This document shows, one piece after another, positions 1 to 9,228 of a stretch of DNA of 32,615 bases. The DNA lies in contig CALLQC010000035.1 in NCBI GenBank assembly GCA_938015255.1, forward strand, positions 1 to 32,615, read 5' to 3'. Origin of the DNA: an uncultured Erythrobacter sp. (lineage in GTDB: Bacteria > Pseudomonadota > Alphaproteobacteria > Sphingomonadales > Sphingomonadaceae). Made by a program: the position numbers and the translations under genes. Positions within the stretch are counted from its first letter, which is position 1; every line of letters starts with the position of its first letter. Under the pieces are notes generated by a model. The model had not been told where the DNA came from, made no database searches, and saw nothing but the letters and a program-made list of their open reading frames with translations.

Positions 1-2
1 AT

Positions 3-266
3 TGCGGTGCTTTTCTTGCTAATCACAAACTTCCTGCCGCAATACGCCGTGCCATTGTTCAAGGCCTGCCAGGCTCATTGTCTGACGGGATGCGGGTTCT
101 CGCCGATGAAGGGCGCGCGCAAACCATGGATATCTGCGGTCAATGGTGGCTCGACGTTGATGATATGCGCGCCCACGATTTGGGGGAAGAGCAAACATCC
201 CAGTATATCGCGTGGCTAAATGCCAGCGCTGGGACCTCGCGGGATATTGAGGCAGTTGATGGCTGA
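3..266 (+). CDS. C-terminal fragment of an upstream gene, probably a sugar-phosphate/choline-type nucleotidyltransferase (5' truncated by window edge)
   Basis: Frame 3 is open from the window edge to TGA at 264-266 (...GAFLANHKLPAAIRRAI...MDICGQWWLDVDDMRAHDLGEE...); the 'WWLDVDDM' ending resembles NTP-transferase C-termini. The stop overlaps the ATG (259) of the next gene. Confidence 0.5.
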   Translation, partial: CGAFLANHKLPAAIRRAIVQGLPGSLSDGMRVLADEGRAQTMDICGQWWLDVDDMRAHDLGEEQTSQYIAWLNASAGTSRDIEAVDG

Positions 267-1446
267 GGGCGCAGGTCAGATTCTGCTCGATGTAACACGT
301 CTCATCTCGCTGAAGTGGACTGGCAGACAACCAACCGGGATCGACAGGGTATGTCTCGCCTATCTCGATCACTTCCGCGAGCGATCTTTGGCTGTGGTTC
401 AGCACAGGGGGTTGGTTCGTACGCTGGGGCGGGGAAACACCATTAAACTGCAAAATATGTTCGGACTGCCCAAGGCCGGGTTTCGAGCCGCGTTTAGCAG
501 TTTCTTGCCGCGCATATTGGCTGAGCCCAGGCCATGCTTTGGTGCAGGTGCCGGTGTTTACATAAATGCTTCCCATACCGATTTTGACCTGCCGAAGCAT
601 TTTGAATGGGTGCAGCGCCACGGATTGAAATCGGTATATTTCATCCACGATCTCATCCCGATCCGGCAACCGGAATTTTCGCGTCCGCACGCAGTGCGCC
701 GACATTCGGGCCGCGTGTCCTGCGCGCTTGAAAACGCTGATGCCATAATTGTGAGCTCGAACACGGTTGCCCATGATTTGCAGGCTTTTGCACGCGAGCA
801 GGGTTTGTCTTTGCCCTATGTGATCACCTCGCATCTCGCCGGAGAAAATCTCAAGACGCCGCCATCCAAGGCAGGATGCTTGGACGAACCCTATTTCGTT
901 TGCGTCGGCACTGTTGAAACGCGCAAGAACCATGCGTTCTTGCTCGATGTCTGGGCAAATCTTGTCGCAAATTACGGGGATCAGGCGCCGACGCTGTTCG
1001 TCATCGGCCAGCATGGCCCTCTGTCGCAGGGATGCCTGGATCGTTTCGAGAATGACGCCGCGCTCTCGGCGCATGTTGCGCTTGTCAATCGGTGCGATGA
1101 TCAAAGGCTCGCTGAACTTCTCGCGAACGCGCACGGGCTGCTTGCTCCCAGTCTTTCAGAAGGTTTTGGCCTGCCAATTGTGGAAGCTTTGCGATTGGGG
1201 CTCCCAGTTATTGCGAGCGATATTCCAATTTTTCGGGAAATTGGGCAGGGTATCCCGGAATTGCTCGATCCAACCGATCAGAGCGCATGGGAGCAGGCAA
1301 TCATGAATCTCGCAGCATTTGCCATGCGGCGGCATGCAGATTTCATTCCGCGATCGTGGGAGGATCATTTCGCGCCGCTTGATGCCTGGCTTGCCACGAC
1401 CATTAATGCAGGGGCCCACGAATTGATTGGTAACGTCGCTTCGTGA
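259..1446 (+). CDS. Glycosyltransferase family 4 (GT-B fold)
   Basis: Long ORF with GT4 motifs: 'YFVCVGTVETRKNH', 'LLAPSLSEGFGLPIVEALRLGLPVIASDIPIFREI'. ATG at 259 is preferred over 220 because it overlaps the upstream stop. Confidence 0.85.
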   Translation: MAEGAGQILLDVTRLISLKWTGRQPTGIDRVCLAYLDHFRERSLAVVQHRGLVRTLGRGNTIKLQNMFGLPKAGFRAAFSSFLPRILAEPRPCFGAGAGVYINASHTDFDLPKHFEWVQRHGLKSVYFIHDLIPIRQPEFSRPHAVRRHSGRVSCALENADAIIVSSNTVAHDLQAFAREQGLSLPYVITSHLAGENLKTPPSKAGCLDEPYFVCVGTVETRKNHAFLLDVWANLVANYGDQAPTLFVIGQHGPLSQGCLDRFENDAALSAHVALVNRCDDQRLAELLANAHGLLAPSLSEGFGLPIVEALRLGLPVIASDIPIFREIGQGIPELLDPTDQSAWEQAIMNLAAFAMRRHADFIPRSWEDHFAPLDAWLATTINAGAHELIGNVAS

Positions 1447-2537
1447 TGAAACGCATCAGATCCACTGGCGTTCTCGCTCTTATCACGGTGGTTATCCCAA
1501 GCCTGATTGCCTTGTTGTACTTCGGGCTTCTGGCGCAGGACGTGTATATCTCTGAATCGCGCATCGTCGTGCGAAACCCGACTGAGGCTCCGGCATCAGG
1601 TCTGGATCTGGCTCTGGATCAGACAGGGTTTGGAGTGCCCAACGAAGGGAACGGCACAGTCATTTCCTATCTGCAATCGCGTCAGGCCATCACAGAGGGT
1701 AACACTGACGGCCTCCTGAAAAACGCTTACAGCGGCGCCGAGATTTTCTGGTTTGATCGGTTCGGGAGATGGGGAGCATCGAGCGATGAAGAGTTCTATG
1801 AGTACTTTCTCGACAAGCTCGAAGTCGCAGAAGGCGGCAACACCCAGGTTCTGACGATACGTGTCAAAGCGTTCGGCCCTACCAGTGCGCAAGCGATCAA
1901 TGCGCGTCTTGTCGAACAATCAGAAAATCTGGTGAACAGTCTCGCCCTGCGTTCCCAGACTGACTTCATCGCTGTTGCGGAGGCTGAAGTTGAAGAAGCT
2001 GCGGCGGAAGCGAAGCTCGCAGCTCTGGAGCTTGCGAGATTTCGTGACGCCAGCGGATTGGTTGACCCCGAAGCGCAATCCGAAGTCGGTCTGCAGATGA
2101 TTTCAAAACTGCAGGATGAGTTGATCGGCGCGCAAACACGGCTGCGGCAATTGCAAACCTACACTCCCCGCGCTTCCCAAATCCCGTTTCTGCAAACGCA
2201 GGTGCGTGATCTCAGGGCCGAGATTGCAAACACGCGCCAGTCACTGGCTGGCGGGCGCGCTTCGCTGTCCTCTTCCTTGGCTGAGTATCAGGAACGAGAG
2301 CTGAAGGTAGACTTTGCGCAAAAGCAGCTGGCGATCGCTCAGGCATCGCTTCAGGATGCGAAGGCAGAGGCGCGGCGCAAACAGGCATATCTCGAAAAGA
2401 TTTCTGAACCCAGCCTGCCAGATTACCCGGTCGAACCGCGGCGCATCCGCAGTATCATCGCAACCTTCCTGCTTGGCCTCTTGGCATGGGGCGTCTTGAC
2501 CATGCTTGCCATTGGTGTGCGTGAGCACAAAGACTGA
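1446..2537 (+). CDS. Capsule polysaccharide export inner-membrane protein (KpsE/CtrB-like polysaccharide co-polymerase)
   Basis: N- and C-terminal TM segments flank a long coiled coil; 'YISESRIVVRNP' N-terminus and 'SLPDYPVEPRRIRSI' before the last TM are typical of KpsE-type proteins. Adjacent to kpsM/kpsT-like genes. Confidence 0.85.
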   Translation: MKRIRSTGVLALITVVIPSLIALLYFGLLAQDVYISESRIVVRNPTEAPASGLDLALDQTGFGVPNEGNGTVISYLQSRQAITEGNTDGLLKNAYSGAEIFWFDRFGRWGASSDEEFYEYFLDKLEVAEGGNTQVLTIRVKAFGPTSAQAINARLVEQSENLVNSLALRSQTDFIAVAEAEVEEAAAEAKLAALELARFRDASGLVDPEAQSEVGLQMISKLQDELIGAQTRLRQLQTYTPRASQIPFLQTQVRDLRAEIANTRQSLAGGRASLSSSLAEYQERELKVDFAQKQLAIAQASLQDAKAEARRKQAYLEKISEPSLPDYPVEPRRIRSIIATFLLGLLAWGVLTMLAIGVREHKD

Positions 2538-3340
2538 TGGCCAGCGAAGCTCTCAACAATACTGGTTTTGGCGAAAGCCTGTCCATCCAGAAAAGGGTGG
2601 TTGGGGCTCTTTTGCGGCGCGAGATGCTGACGCGGTACGGGCGTCACAATATCGGCTTTTTGTGGCTCTTTGTTGAGCCGATGCTGTTCACAATCGGTGT
2701 GACCATATTGTGGACGGCAACGAAGTCGGTTCATGGCAGCGAACTTCCTATCGTTGCATTTGCGCTGACCGGGTATTCCAGCGTGCTGCTGTGGCGTAAC
2801 ATGCCCGGGCGCTGCATTGGTGCACTGCAGGCCAATCTGGCGCTGATGTATCATCGCAACATCAAAGTGGCAGACATTTATGCAGCACGGCTGTTGCTAG
2901 AATTTGGCGGGGCGACAATCTCTTTTGCGGTGCTGACAGTGCTGTTTATCGCGATCGAGTGGATGGAGCCTCCGGACGATATCCTGACAGTCTTTGCCGG
3001 CTGGCTGCTGATTGCATGGTTTGGCTGCGCGCTCGCCGTGGGGCTGGGAGCTTTGTCCTATCTCAGCGATTTGGTGGACAAACTCTGGCACCCGTTTTCT
3101 TATCTGTTGTTTCCGCTTTCCGGCGCGGCATTTTTGGTCGCAGCGCTGCCGCAATTTGCGCAGGACATCGTTTTATGGATACCGATCGTCCACGGCGTTG
3201 AACTGGTGCGCGAAGGGTTCTTCGGATCGCAGGCGAGGGCGGTTTACGACCTCGGCTATCTGATCCCGTTCAACCTGGCTCTCAGTCTCGTTTCATTGAT
3301 CGCGCTGCGCTATGTGTCGCGCAGGGTTGTGCCGGAATGA
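2537..3340 (+). CDS. ABC-2 type capsule polysaccharide export permease (KpsM-like)
   Basis: 267-aa multi-TM protein starting 'VVGALLRREMLTRYGRHNIGFLWLFVEPMLF', typical of KpsM/ABC-2 permeases; overlaps neighbours by 1 and 4 bp. Confidence 0.88.
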   Translation: MASEALNNTGFGESLSIQKRVVGALLRREMLTRYGRHNIGFLWLFVEPMLFTIGVTILWTATKSVHGSELPIVAFALTGYSSVLLWRNMPGRCIGALQANLALMYHRNIKVADIYAARLLLEFGGATISFAVLTVLFIAIEWMEPPDDILTVFAGWLLIAWFGCALAVGLGALSYLSDLVDKLWHPFSYLLFPLSGAAFLVAALPQFAQDIVLWIPIVHGVELVREGFFGSQARAVYDLGYLIPFNLALSLVSLIALRYVSRRVVPE

Positions 3341-4764
3341 TCCGCGTCCGTGACCTTCACAAGGTGTACCCCACCCGGTTTGGGGAAAAGCTGGTGCTGG
3401 ATGGCGTCAGTTTCGATCTCGCACCGGGTGAAAAGCTGGGCATTCTGGGTCGGAATGGCGCAGGCAAATCAACGATGGTGCGTCTGGTCAGCGGCGCGGA
3501 AAAACCTACGTCCGGGACGATAGAGCGAGGCATGTCAGTGTCTTGGCCGCTGGCATTCGGCGGGGCATTTCAGCCTCAGCTGACGGGCATCGACAATGTC
3601 CGCTTTATCACACGCATTTACGATCAGGATTTCGACAGCAACCTCGCCTTTGTCGAGGAATTCGCCGAGCTTGGCCCCTACTTGCGCGAACCGGTTAGCA
3701 CCTATTCGTCGGGTATGCGGGCGAGGCTGGCGTTCGCCATTTCCATGATTATCGAATTCGACTGCTTCTTGATCGACGAAATCAGCGCTGTGGGTGACGC
3801 GCGGTTCCACCATCGCTGCAATCATGAACTTTTCGAAAAGCGCGGCGACCGGGCCATGATTATCATCTCGCACGATGCTGCCTATCTTCGCGATCATTGT
3901 ACGCGATTTGCCGTGCTGCATGACGCGCAGCTTCACCTGTTTCAGGATATGGATACAGCCTATGCCTGTTTCAGGGAAAAGATCGGGTTGGAAGCGGAGG
4001 TCCGGCCAACGATGATCCAATGGCCTCAGGACAGAGCCGTTCTGATCGAAACCACGCACACGGTCGCGGTGCTCGACGATGCTTTTAAAACGGCGGTGCA
4101 ACAGGCCGATTGGCACAGGGATGCCGGAGATTGGGGCCTTGCGGAAGAGGCCTATTCCGCCGCGCTTCAGCTATATCCCTATCAGCGATCCTACTGGGTA
4201 CAGAAAGGCCATTGTGCAAAGGAGGCAGGCGCGGATGTAAGGGCCGAGGCCGCATATCGTACAGCCATAGCCCTTGGCGAGAATGCTGCGGACGTGCGCG
4301 AACATCTCGATTTTGTGTTGCAGCGCCAAGGTGTGACAGCAGGGGATCATCCCGCTCGCGAATATGTTTCCGCTGCGGCCCAGCACGCGCCGCCAGGACT
4401 GCCGGATATTATGCTGCTGCAGCGTGCAGTTTCGGGAGACTGGCTTCCAAGCGATGACGAACAGCTCAGGCTGCTCAGAACCTGCGAAACATGCGACGAT
4501 GTGCTTGCACATTTGCTGAATGATGATGCGTTAGCGCGGGGGCCGAAAACGCGAGATGAGGGCGCGGCACGTGAGGAGCTCAACTGGGTCCCCTTATTAT
4601 TGGCCATCTCGCATCCACATTACGATTCCTCCCAAAAGGAGCAACTGGCAGACGCTATGCGGAAGGCACCAGACCTGCTTAAAGAGCCGTTCCGTTTCCT
4701 GGCGAGCAATGGCGGTTTCCCGAGCTGGAATTCTGTTTCCGAACCTGCCGAGCACGCCGCATGA
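3337..4764 (+). CDS. Capsule polysaccharide export ATP-binding protein (KpsT-like) with a C-terminal TPR-containing extension
   Basis: Walker A 'GILGRNGAGKST', signature 'YSSGMRARLAFA', Walker B 'FDCFLIDEISAVGD', H-loop 'IIISHD'. About 250 extra residues follow, including TPR-like 'AGDWGLAEEAYSAALQLYPYQRSYWVQKGHCAKEAGADVRAEAAYRTAIALG'. Confidence 0.88.
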   Translation: MIRVRDLHKVYPTRFGEKLVLDGVSFDLAPGEKLGILGRNGAGKSTMVRLVSGAEKPTSGTIERGMSVSWPLAFGGAFQPQLTGIDNVRFITRIYDQDFDSNLAFVEEFAELGPYLREPVSTYSSGMRARLAFAISMIIEFDCFLIDEISAVGDARFHHRCNHELFEKRGDRAMIIISHDAAYLRDHCTRFAVLHDAQLHLFQDMDTAYACFREKIGLEAEVRPTMIQWPQDRAVLIETTHTVAVLDDAFKTAVQQADWHRDAGDWGLAEEAYSAALQLYPYQRSYWVQKGHCAKEAGADVRAEAAYRTAIALGENAADVREHLDFVLQRQGVTAGDHPAREYVSAAAQHAPPGLPDIMLLQRAVSGDWLPSDDEQLRLLRTCETCDDVLAHLLNDDALARGPKTRDEGAAREELNWVPLLLAISHPHYDSSQKEQLADAMRKAPDLLKEPFRFLASNGGFPSWNSVSEPAEHAA

Positions 4765-6071
4765 GCCGCATACTGATCGACGGATACAATCTCGGATTGG
4801 AAAAGGGCACCGGGGTTGCGACCTATGCCCGCAATCTGAGTTATGAGATCGGTGAGCTCGGCCATGATATCGATGTGCTTTATGGCAACCGGGCGAGCGC
4901 AAGCCGCAACGATCTGCTGCGTGAAATCTACTTTTTCGACAATGGCGAAGACGACCGGTTTCGCTGGCTGGAAATTCTGGAACAGGCCCAACAGGCAATT
5001 CACGGGCCGCTGACATTTCGCGCCAAGGAAATTCCGATCACGGGCAAGGTGATTACCCGGCAGTTCCAATCACGTCTTCCCCGGTTTGACCGACTCTTCA
5101 ACTCGCCAGACCTTTTTTTGCGCTCGCAAAGCGCGTTCAAACTTTGGAAAAGACCATCATCAATCAGGCTTCCCCACAAGCCGGATCTTGCGCATTGGAC
5201 CTACCCGCTGCCGTTGCATGTTAAAGGCCGGCCCAATATCTACACATTGCATGACGTGGTGCCGCTGAGGCTGCCATACACCACATTGGATCATAAGCGC
5301 CGATACCTGCGGCTGCTGCAAGAGCTCGACAAACGTGCCGCGCATTTTGTGACGGTCTCGGAAAATTCCAAGCGCGATCTGGTAGAGCTCGTTGGAATTG
5401 ACCCAAATCGCATAACCAACACCTATCAATCGGTCAGCATTCCGCAAAAATATCGCGACAAACCTGAAGATCAGGTGGCGCGCGAAGTGGAGGGTCTGAC
5501 GGGCTTCGATTACAAAGGGTATTTCCTGTTCTGGGGATCGCTGGAGCCGAAAAAGAACATCGGCCGCATGATCGAAGCCTATCTTTCGGCAAAGGTCGAT
5601 ACGCCTCTCGTCATTGTCGGAGCGCAGGCGTGGAAAGCAGAACAAGAGCTCAAGCTGCTGGGCGAGACCGACTCAGTCTATGGCAGTCTTGAGCGGCGTC
5701 GAGGAGCGCGTAAGCGTGTGGTTCAACTGCCCTATGCACCCTTTCCGCTGCTCGTGAGCCTGATCCGCGGCGCCCGTGCAGCCTTGTTTCCATCATTGTA
5801 CGAAGGGTTTGGCCTGCCTGTACTCGAAGCGATGCTGCTCGGCACGCCTGTCATTTGTTCGAATACATCCTCCTTGCCTGAAGTCGCTGGTGATGCTGCC
5901 AGGATGGTCGATCCTTACAACCCGCAGGCGATTACGCAGGCGATCAGGGAAATCGATACGGATGCGGACATGCGCGCGCATTATTCGGCGATGGGCAAAA
6001 CACAGGCCGCGCTTTATAGCCCCGAGAGATATCGCTCGAATTTGAAGGAGGTCTACGCCAGCCACCTCTAG
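4761..6071 (+). CDS. Glycosyltransferase family 4
   Basis: GT4 motifs 'YFLFWGSLEPKKNIGRMIEAY', 'ALFPSLYEGFGLPVLEAMLLGTPVICSNTSSLPEVAGDAARMVDP'; ATGA overlap with the upstream gene. Confidence 0.9.
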   Translation: MSRILIDGYNLGLEKGTGVATYARNLSYEIGELGHDIDVLYGNRASASRNDLLREIYFFDNGEDDRFRWLEILEQAQQAIHGPLTFRAKEIPITGKVITRQFQSRLPRFDRLFNSPDLFLRSQSAFKLWKRPSSIRLPHKPDLAHWTYPLPLHVKGRPNIYTLHDVVPLRLPYTTLDHKRRYLRLLQELDKRAAHFVTVSENSKRDLVELVGIDPNRITNTYQSVSIPQKYRDKPEDQVAREVEGLTGFDYKGYFLFWGSLEPKKNIGRMIEAYLSAKVDTPLVIVGAQAWKAEQELKLLGETDSVYGSLERRRGARKRVVQLPYAPFPLLVSLIRGARAALFPSLYEGFGLPVLEAMLLGTPVICSNTSSLPEVAGDAARMVDPYNPQAITQAIREIDTDADMRAHYSAMGKTQAALYSPERYRSNLKEVYASHL

Positions 6072-6082
6072 AACGTTAGAAT

Positions 6083-7291
6083 ATGTGGGGCCGCATGGAT
6101 AAACGAATGATGCCTTCAAGGATATCAAGGTCGATAATTGCGCTCGCATTGGCGGCGGTCTGTTCAGCCTGCGCGACGTTGGGCGGGGCGGGGCCGTCAA
6201 CCGGAGCGATACGCGACACTGCCGAAGCAAGCTATGATGATCACGAGATCCAGGTGATCGAGCTGAACGGAGATGTTCTCAAGAAGATCGACGTCGGTAG
6301 CCGCACGCCGAATTTCGCGGATGTCTTCGGTGAGACAGCAGCTGCCAGAACCATTATCAGCCCCGGTGATGTTCTGGATATCGCGATTTGGGAAGCTCCG
6401 CCAGCGGTGCTTTTCGGTGTGTCGTCGTCGCAGGCGCAAATCTCACGGAGGGCCGATACTGCGGCCAGCGCCGATATTCCCCAACAGCAGGTGGGCGAGG
6501 ATGGACGCATTTCCGTCCCGTTTGTCGGACGAGTATTTGTCGCAGGGCTTAAACCCGAAGAGGTCGAAAGCCTTATCGTATCGCGCCTGACTGGCCGGGC
6601 GCATGATCCGCAGGCGGTTGTTCGGCTGGTTGACAACAGGACCCGCGCGGTAACGGTTTTGGGTGAAGTTGCGACCAGCGGACGGTTCGATCTTTCTCCA
6701 AGAGGCGAGCGATTGCTTGATGCGCTGGCCAGTGCCGGCGGTCCGCGCGAGCCGATTGGACAGTCGACGATCCAGTTGGCGCGCGGGAATGTGCAAGTGG
6801 CCATGCCACTTGCGGCGGTAATCACGAACCCGCAGCACAACGTCATGCTACAGCCCAATGATGTCGTGACTGTTCTGCATCAACCTTACAGCTTCGTCGC
6901 GCTAGGCGCGGTAAGCCGCAACGCCGAAGTGCCATTCGAGAGCGTCGGGCTATCGCTAGCCGAGGCGCTGGGGCGGGTCGGCGGCCTCAATGATCGCCGG
7001 GCCGATATAAAGGGAGTGTTCGTGTTCCGGATGGAAAGCGATGACGCAATCGATCCTGTTATACGGACCGATGCGAAGACGACACGGGACGGCAAAGTGC
7101 CCGTTGTTTACAGCCTGCGCATGTCTGACCCGGCCAGCCTGTTTGCGATGCAGGATTTTACGATGCGGGACGGCGATGTGCTCTACATTTCAACAGCTCC
7201 GGGCGTTGAACTGGAACGTTTTCTCAACACGCTATCGACCACGGCGTTTTCCATCGTGGCGACGGGGAATGCGCTCGACAGCAGCAATTGA
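6083..7291 (+). CDS. Outer-membrane polysaccharide export protein (KpsD/Wza-like, SLBB domains)
   Basis: Signal peptide with lipobox-like Cys ('LALAAVCSAC'), 'ISPGDVLDIAIWE' and SLBB-like 'RAVTVLGEVATSGRFDLSPRGERLLDALASAGGP'; at the end of the capsule export cluster. Confidence 0.87.
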   Translation: MWGRMDKRMMPSRISRSIIALALAAVCSACATLGGAGPSTGAIRDTAEASYDDHEIQVIELNGDVLKKIDVGSRTPNFADVFGETAAARTIISPGDVLDIAIWEAPPAVLFGVSSSQAQISRRADTAASADIPQQQVGEDGRISVPFVGRVFVAGLKPEEVESLIVSRLTGRAHDPQAVVRLVDNRTRAVTVLGEVATSGRFDLSPRGERLLDALASAGGPREPIGQSTIQLARGNVQVAMPLAAVITNPQHNVMLQPNDVVTVLHQPYSFVALGAVSRNAEVPFESVGLSLAEALGRVGGLNDRRADIKGVFVFRMESDDAIDPVIRTDAKTTRDGKVPVVYSLRMSDPASLFAMQDFTMRDGDVLYISTAPGVELERFLNTLSTTAFSIVATGNALDSSN

Positions 7292-7352
7292 TTACTGCGT
7301 GTCACAATCGTTTGATCTTGCGCACATCAGGAAAAATGTACAGTTTCCAGCC

Positions 7353-8078
7353 GTGCATCTGTTTGAAAGCCTTATCCTCTTGCATGTGATCGCCGGGCTG
7401 ACCGGACTGATCGCATTCTGGGTGCCCGTCGCCTCGAAAAAGGGCGGACGCAATCACCGCAAGGGCGGGCTGATCGCGTGCTATGGGTTTATAGGTGCGG
7501 GTGCGCTTGCCGTGGCAATGGCGCTGATCTCTCTTTACGGCCCGGAACAACGCATCCCCTCCATTACCGACCGCGAGCTGTTCGATGGTTTGTTCGGTTG
7601 GATGATGCTGTATCTGGGCCTGCTGACAATCGGGTTTGCCGATTATGGGCTCGCGACTATCAGGCATTCGCGGGATCGCCACGCCCTGCGTTCATCGCGT
7701 TATCAATTGGTGATCGCGGTAGTTATAGTGTCAGCGCTTTGGTGCGGATATTACGGTATGCGCGTGGGGCATCCGCTGATGCAGCTCGTGGCCGTGGTCG
7801 GTTTGGTGGCGATGACGTTGCAGCAGGTCTTTGTCTGGCGCCGGTCGGCTGCGCCGAAAGACTATGTTGGCGAACATTTCAGAGCGCTGATCGGTATGGG
7901 TATTTCTGCTTACACCGCGTTCCTTTCAGTCGGGCTGATCCGATGGATTCCTGAGCAGGTTTTCAACCCGCTGATCTGGGCTGGGCCAAGCATGATCGGA
8001 GTTGGGCTGATTGTTTATTTCACGATCCGCACAAAACCGAAACCAACGCCAGGCGGGCCAATTAGGGATGGCGTCTGA
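7353..8078 (+). CDS. Predicted multi-pass membrane protein of unknown function
   Basis: The longer ORF (7041..8078) overlaps the KpsD-like gene; the hydrophobic protein starts near GTG 7353 ('VHLFESLILLHVIAGLTGLIAFWVPVASKKGGRNHRKGG...'). Several TM segments. Confidence 0.65.
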   Translation: MHLFESLILLHVIAGLTGLIAFWVPVASKKGGRNHRKGGLIACYGFIGAGALAVAMALISLYGPEQRIPSITDRELFDGLFGWMMLYLGLLTIGFADYGLATIRHSRDRHALRSSRYQLVIAVVIVSALWCGYYGMRVGHPLMQLVAVVGLVAMTLQQVFVWRRSAAPKDYVGEHFRALIGMGISAYTAFLSVGLIRWIPEQVFNPLIWAGPSMIGVGLIVYFTIRTKPKPTPGGPIRDGV

Positions 8079-8081
8079 ACT

Positions 8082-8657
8082 TTATTCCTCTGCGTAGAGC
8101 GGCACGATTGCGTTCTGAAACTCGGTCGCGCTGCGGATAAAGTTCGCAAACTCCGACACCAGATTGCCTTGTTTTGTGCCATAATCGGCAATCACGTAAC
8201 GCAGCAGATAAGGCGATCCGTCAGGCAGCATACCCGCATTCACGGTCGGATTGCCTTGCTGGTAACGTGATCCCAAGGTTGCAATCTCACCCGCCTGATC
8301 CAGCGGTAGTGCACCCCATGCCGACGTAATGATAATACCTCGGCAATGGCGTGTGGGATCTGCACCCGGTTTGCCGTTTTGTGGATCATCGCCTTCATCG
8401 CAGGCCCGGAAACGTACGTCGAAACGCAGGCCGTTGGGTGCAGTTGCGATCACATAGGCATCGCCCTGTTGATCGACGTTCATGATCCGGGTTTCGGTGA
8501 CGACTGCCAGTGCATCGCCGACCGTGATTTCATTCACGCGCTCGACCGGTGCAGATTGATCGAGAGTTTCGATGGGTGCGATCTGGGCGCCAGCGGGCGC
8601 AGCGGCCGCGAAAGCTGCCATTGCACTAACGCATAGCGTGATCGCCGCATTGTTCAT
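8082..8657 (-). CDS. Secreted protein, possibly YbjN-domain
   Basis: 191-aa ORF with clear signal peptide 'MNNAAITLCVSAMAAFAAAAPAGAQ'; the 'NGLRFDVRF.AC' and 'YLLRYVIADYGTKQGNLVSEFANFIRSATEF' pattern is YbjN-like. Confidence 0.65.
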   Translation of the reverse strand: MNNAAITLCVSAMAAFAAAAPAGAQIAPIETLDQSAPVERVNEITVGDALAVVTETRIMNVDQQGDAYVIATAPNGLRFDVRFRACDEGDDPQNGKPGADPTRHCRGIIITSAWGALPLDQAGEIATLGSRYQQGNPTVNAGMLPDGSPYLLRYVIADYGTKQGNLVSEFANFIRSATEFQNAIVPLYAEE

Positions 8658-8770
8658 CTTCCATCCCCCTCAAGCCGGTCAGTACCTGCGTTACACCGGC
8701 AGCATAATAAATGCAGGAGCCATTCTGTCACCCGCTCGTTTGTGTTGGAGCAAAGAGGCAATTACGAAGC

Positions 8771-9151
8771 ATGATGCATTCAACACCAGACAACAGGCAG
8801 CCAAAGCGCAGGCTTAAGGTATGGTATGATGGTGCATGCCCGCTTTGCGTGCGGGAAATTGCTCTGATGCAGCGATTGGACCGGGGATCTGCCGTAAACT
8901 TTGTCGACATTGCGAACGGAGCCGATCCTTCCTGCCCCGTTGACCGCACATTGCTGCTCGAGCGGCTCCATGCAGAGGAAGATGGCAGGATTGAAAGCTG
9001 CGCGGAGGCATTCGCCGCGATGTGGCGCGCCATCCCCGCAATGCGCACGCTGGGCCTGCTCGCTCGCAATCGCGCGGTGCTGAGCTTTCTCGAATGGCTC
9101 TATCGGCGGTTCTTGAAAGTGCGTCCTGCATTGCAGCGGTTACTTCGATGA
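8771..9151 (+). CDS. DCC-family (DUF393) thiol-disulfide oxidoreductase-like protein
   Basis: Hallmark N-terminal 'VWYDGACPLCVREIALMQRLD' (YDG.C..C); ATG at 8771/8774 in frame. Confidence 0.8.
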   Translation: MMHSTPDNRQPKRRLKVWYDGACPLCVREIALMQRLDRGSAVNFVDIANGADPSCPVDRTLLLERLHAEEDGRIESCAEAFAAMWRAIPAMRTLGLLARNRAVLSFLEWLYRRFLKVRPALQRLLR

Positions 9152-9228
9152 CTGCTGAACAAAGCGCTTGCTAGATGCACATCCGACCTGCACTCTGAGG
9201 AAAGCTAAAATTCAGGAGAGTTCGCCCG

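Noticed and set aside
19-1134. 371-aa minus-strand ORF opposite the first glycosyltransferase
   Set aside because: Composition is Arg/Gln/His-rich without motifs, and it lies fully antisense to a clear GT4 gene; typical shadow ORF in GC-rich DNA.
7041-7352. N-terminal extension of the membrane protein ORF within the KpsD-like gene
   Set aside because: Out-of-frame overlap with a well supported gene; hydrophobic sequence begins at about 7353.
9163-9175. aaagcgctt palindrome upstream of the alpha-hydroxy-acid oxidase
   Set aside because: Only 8 bp perfect symmetry (aagcgctt) and GC-rich; not convincing as an operator.
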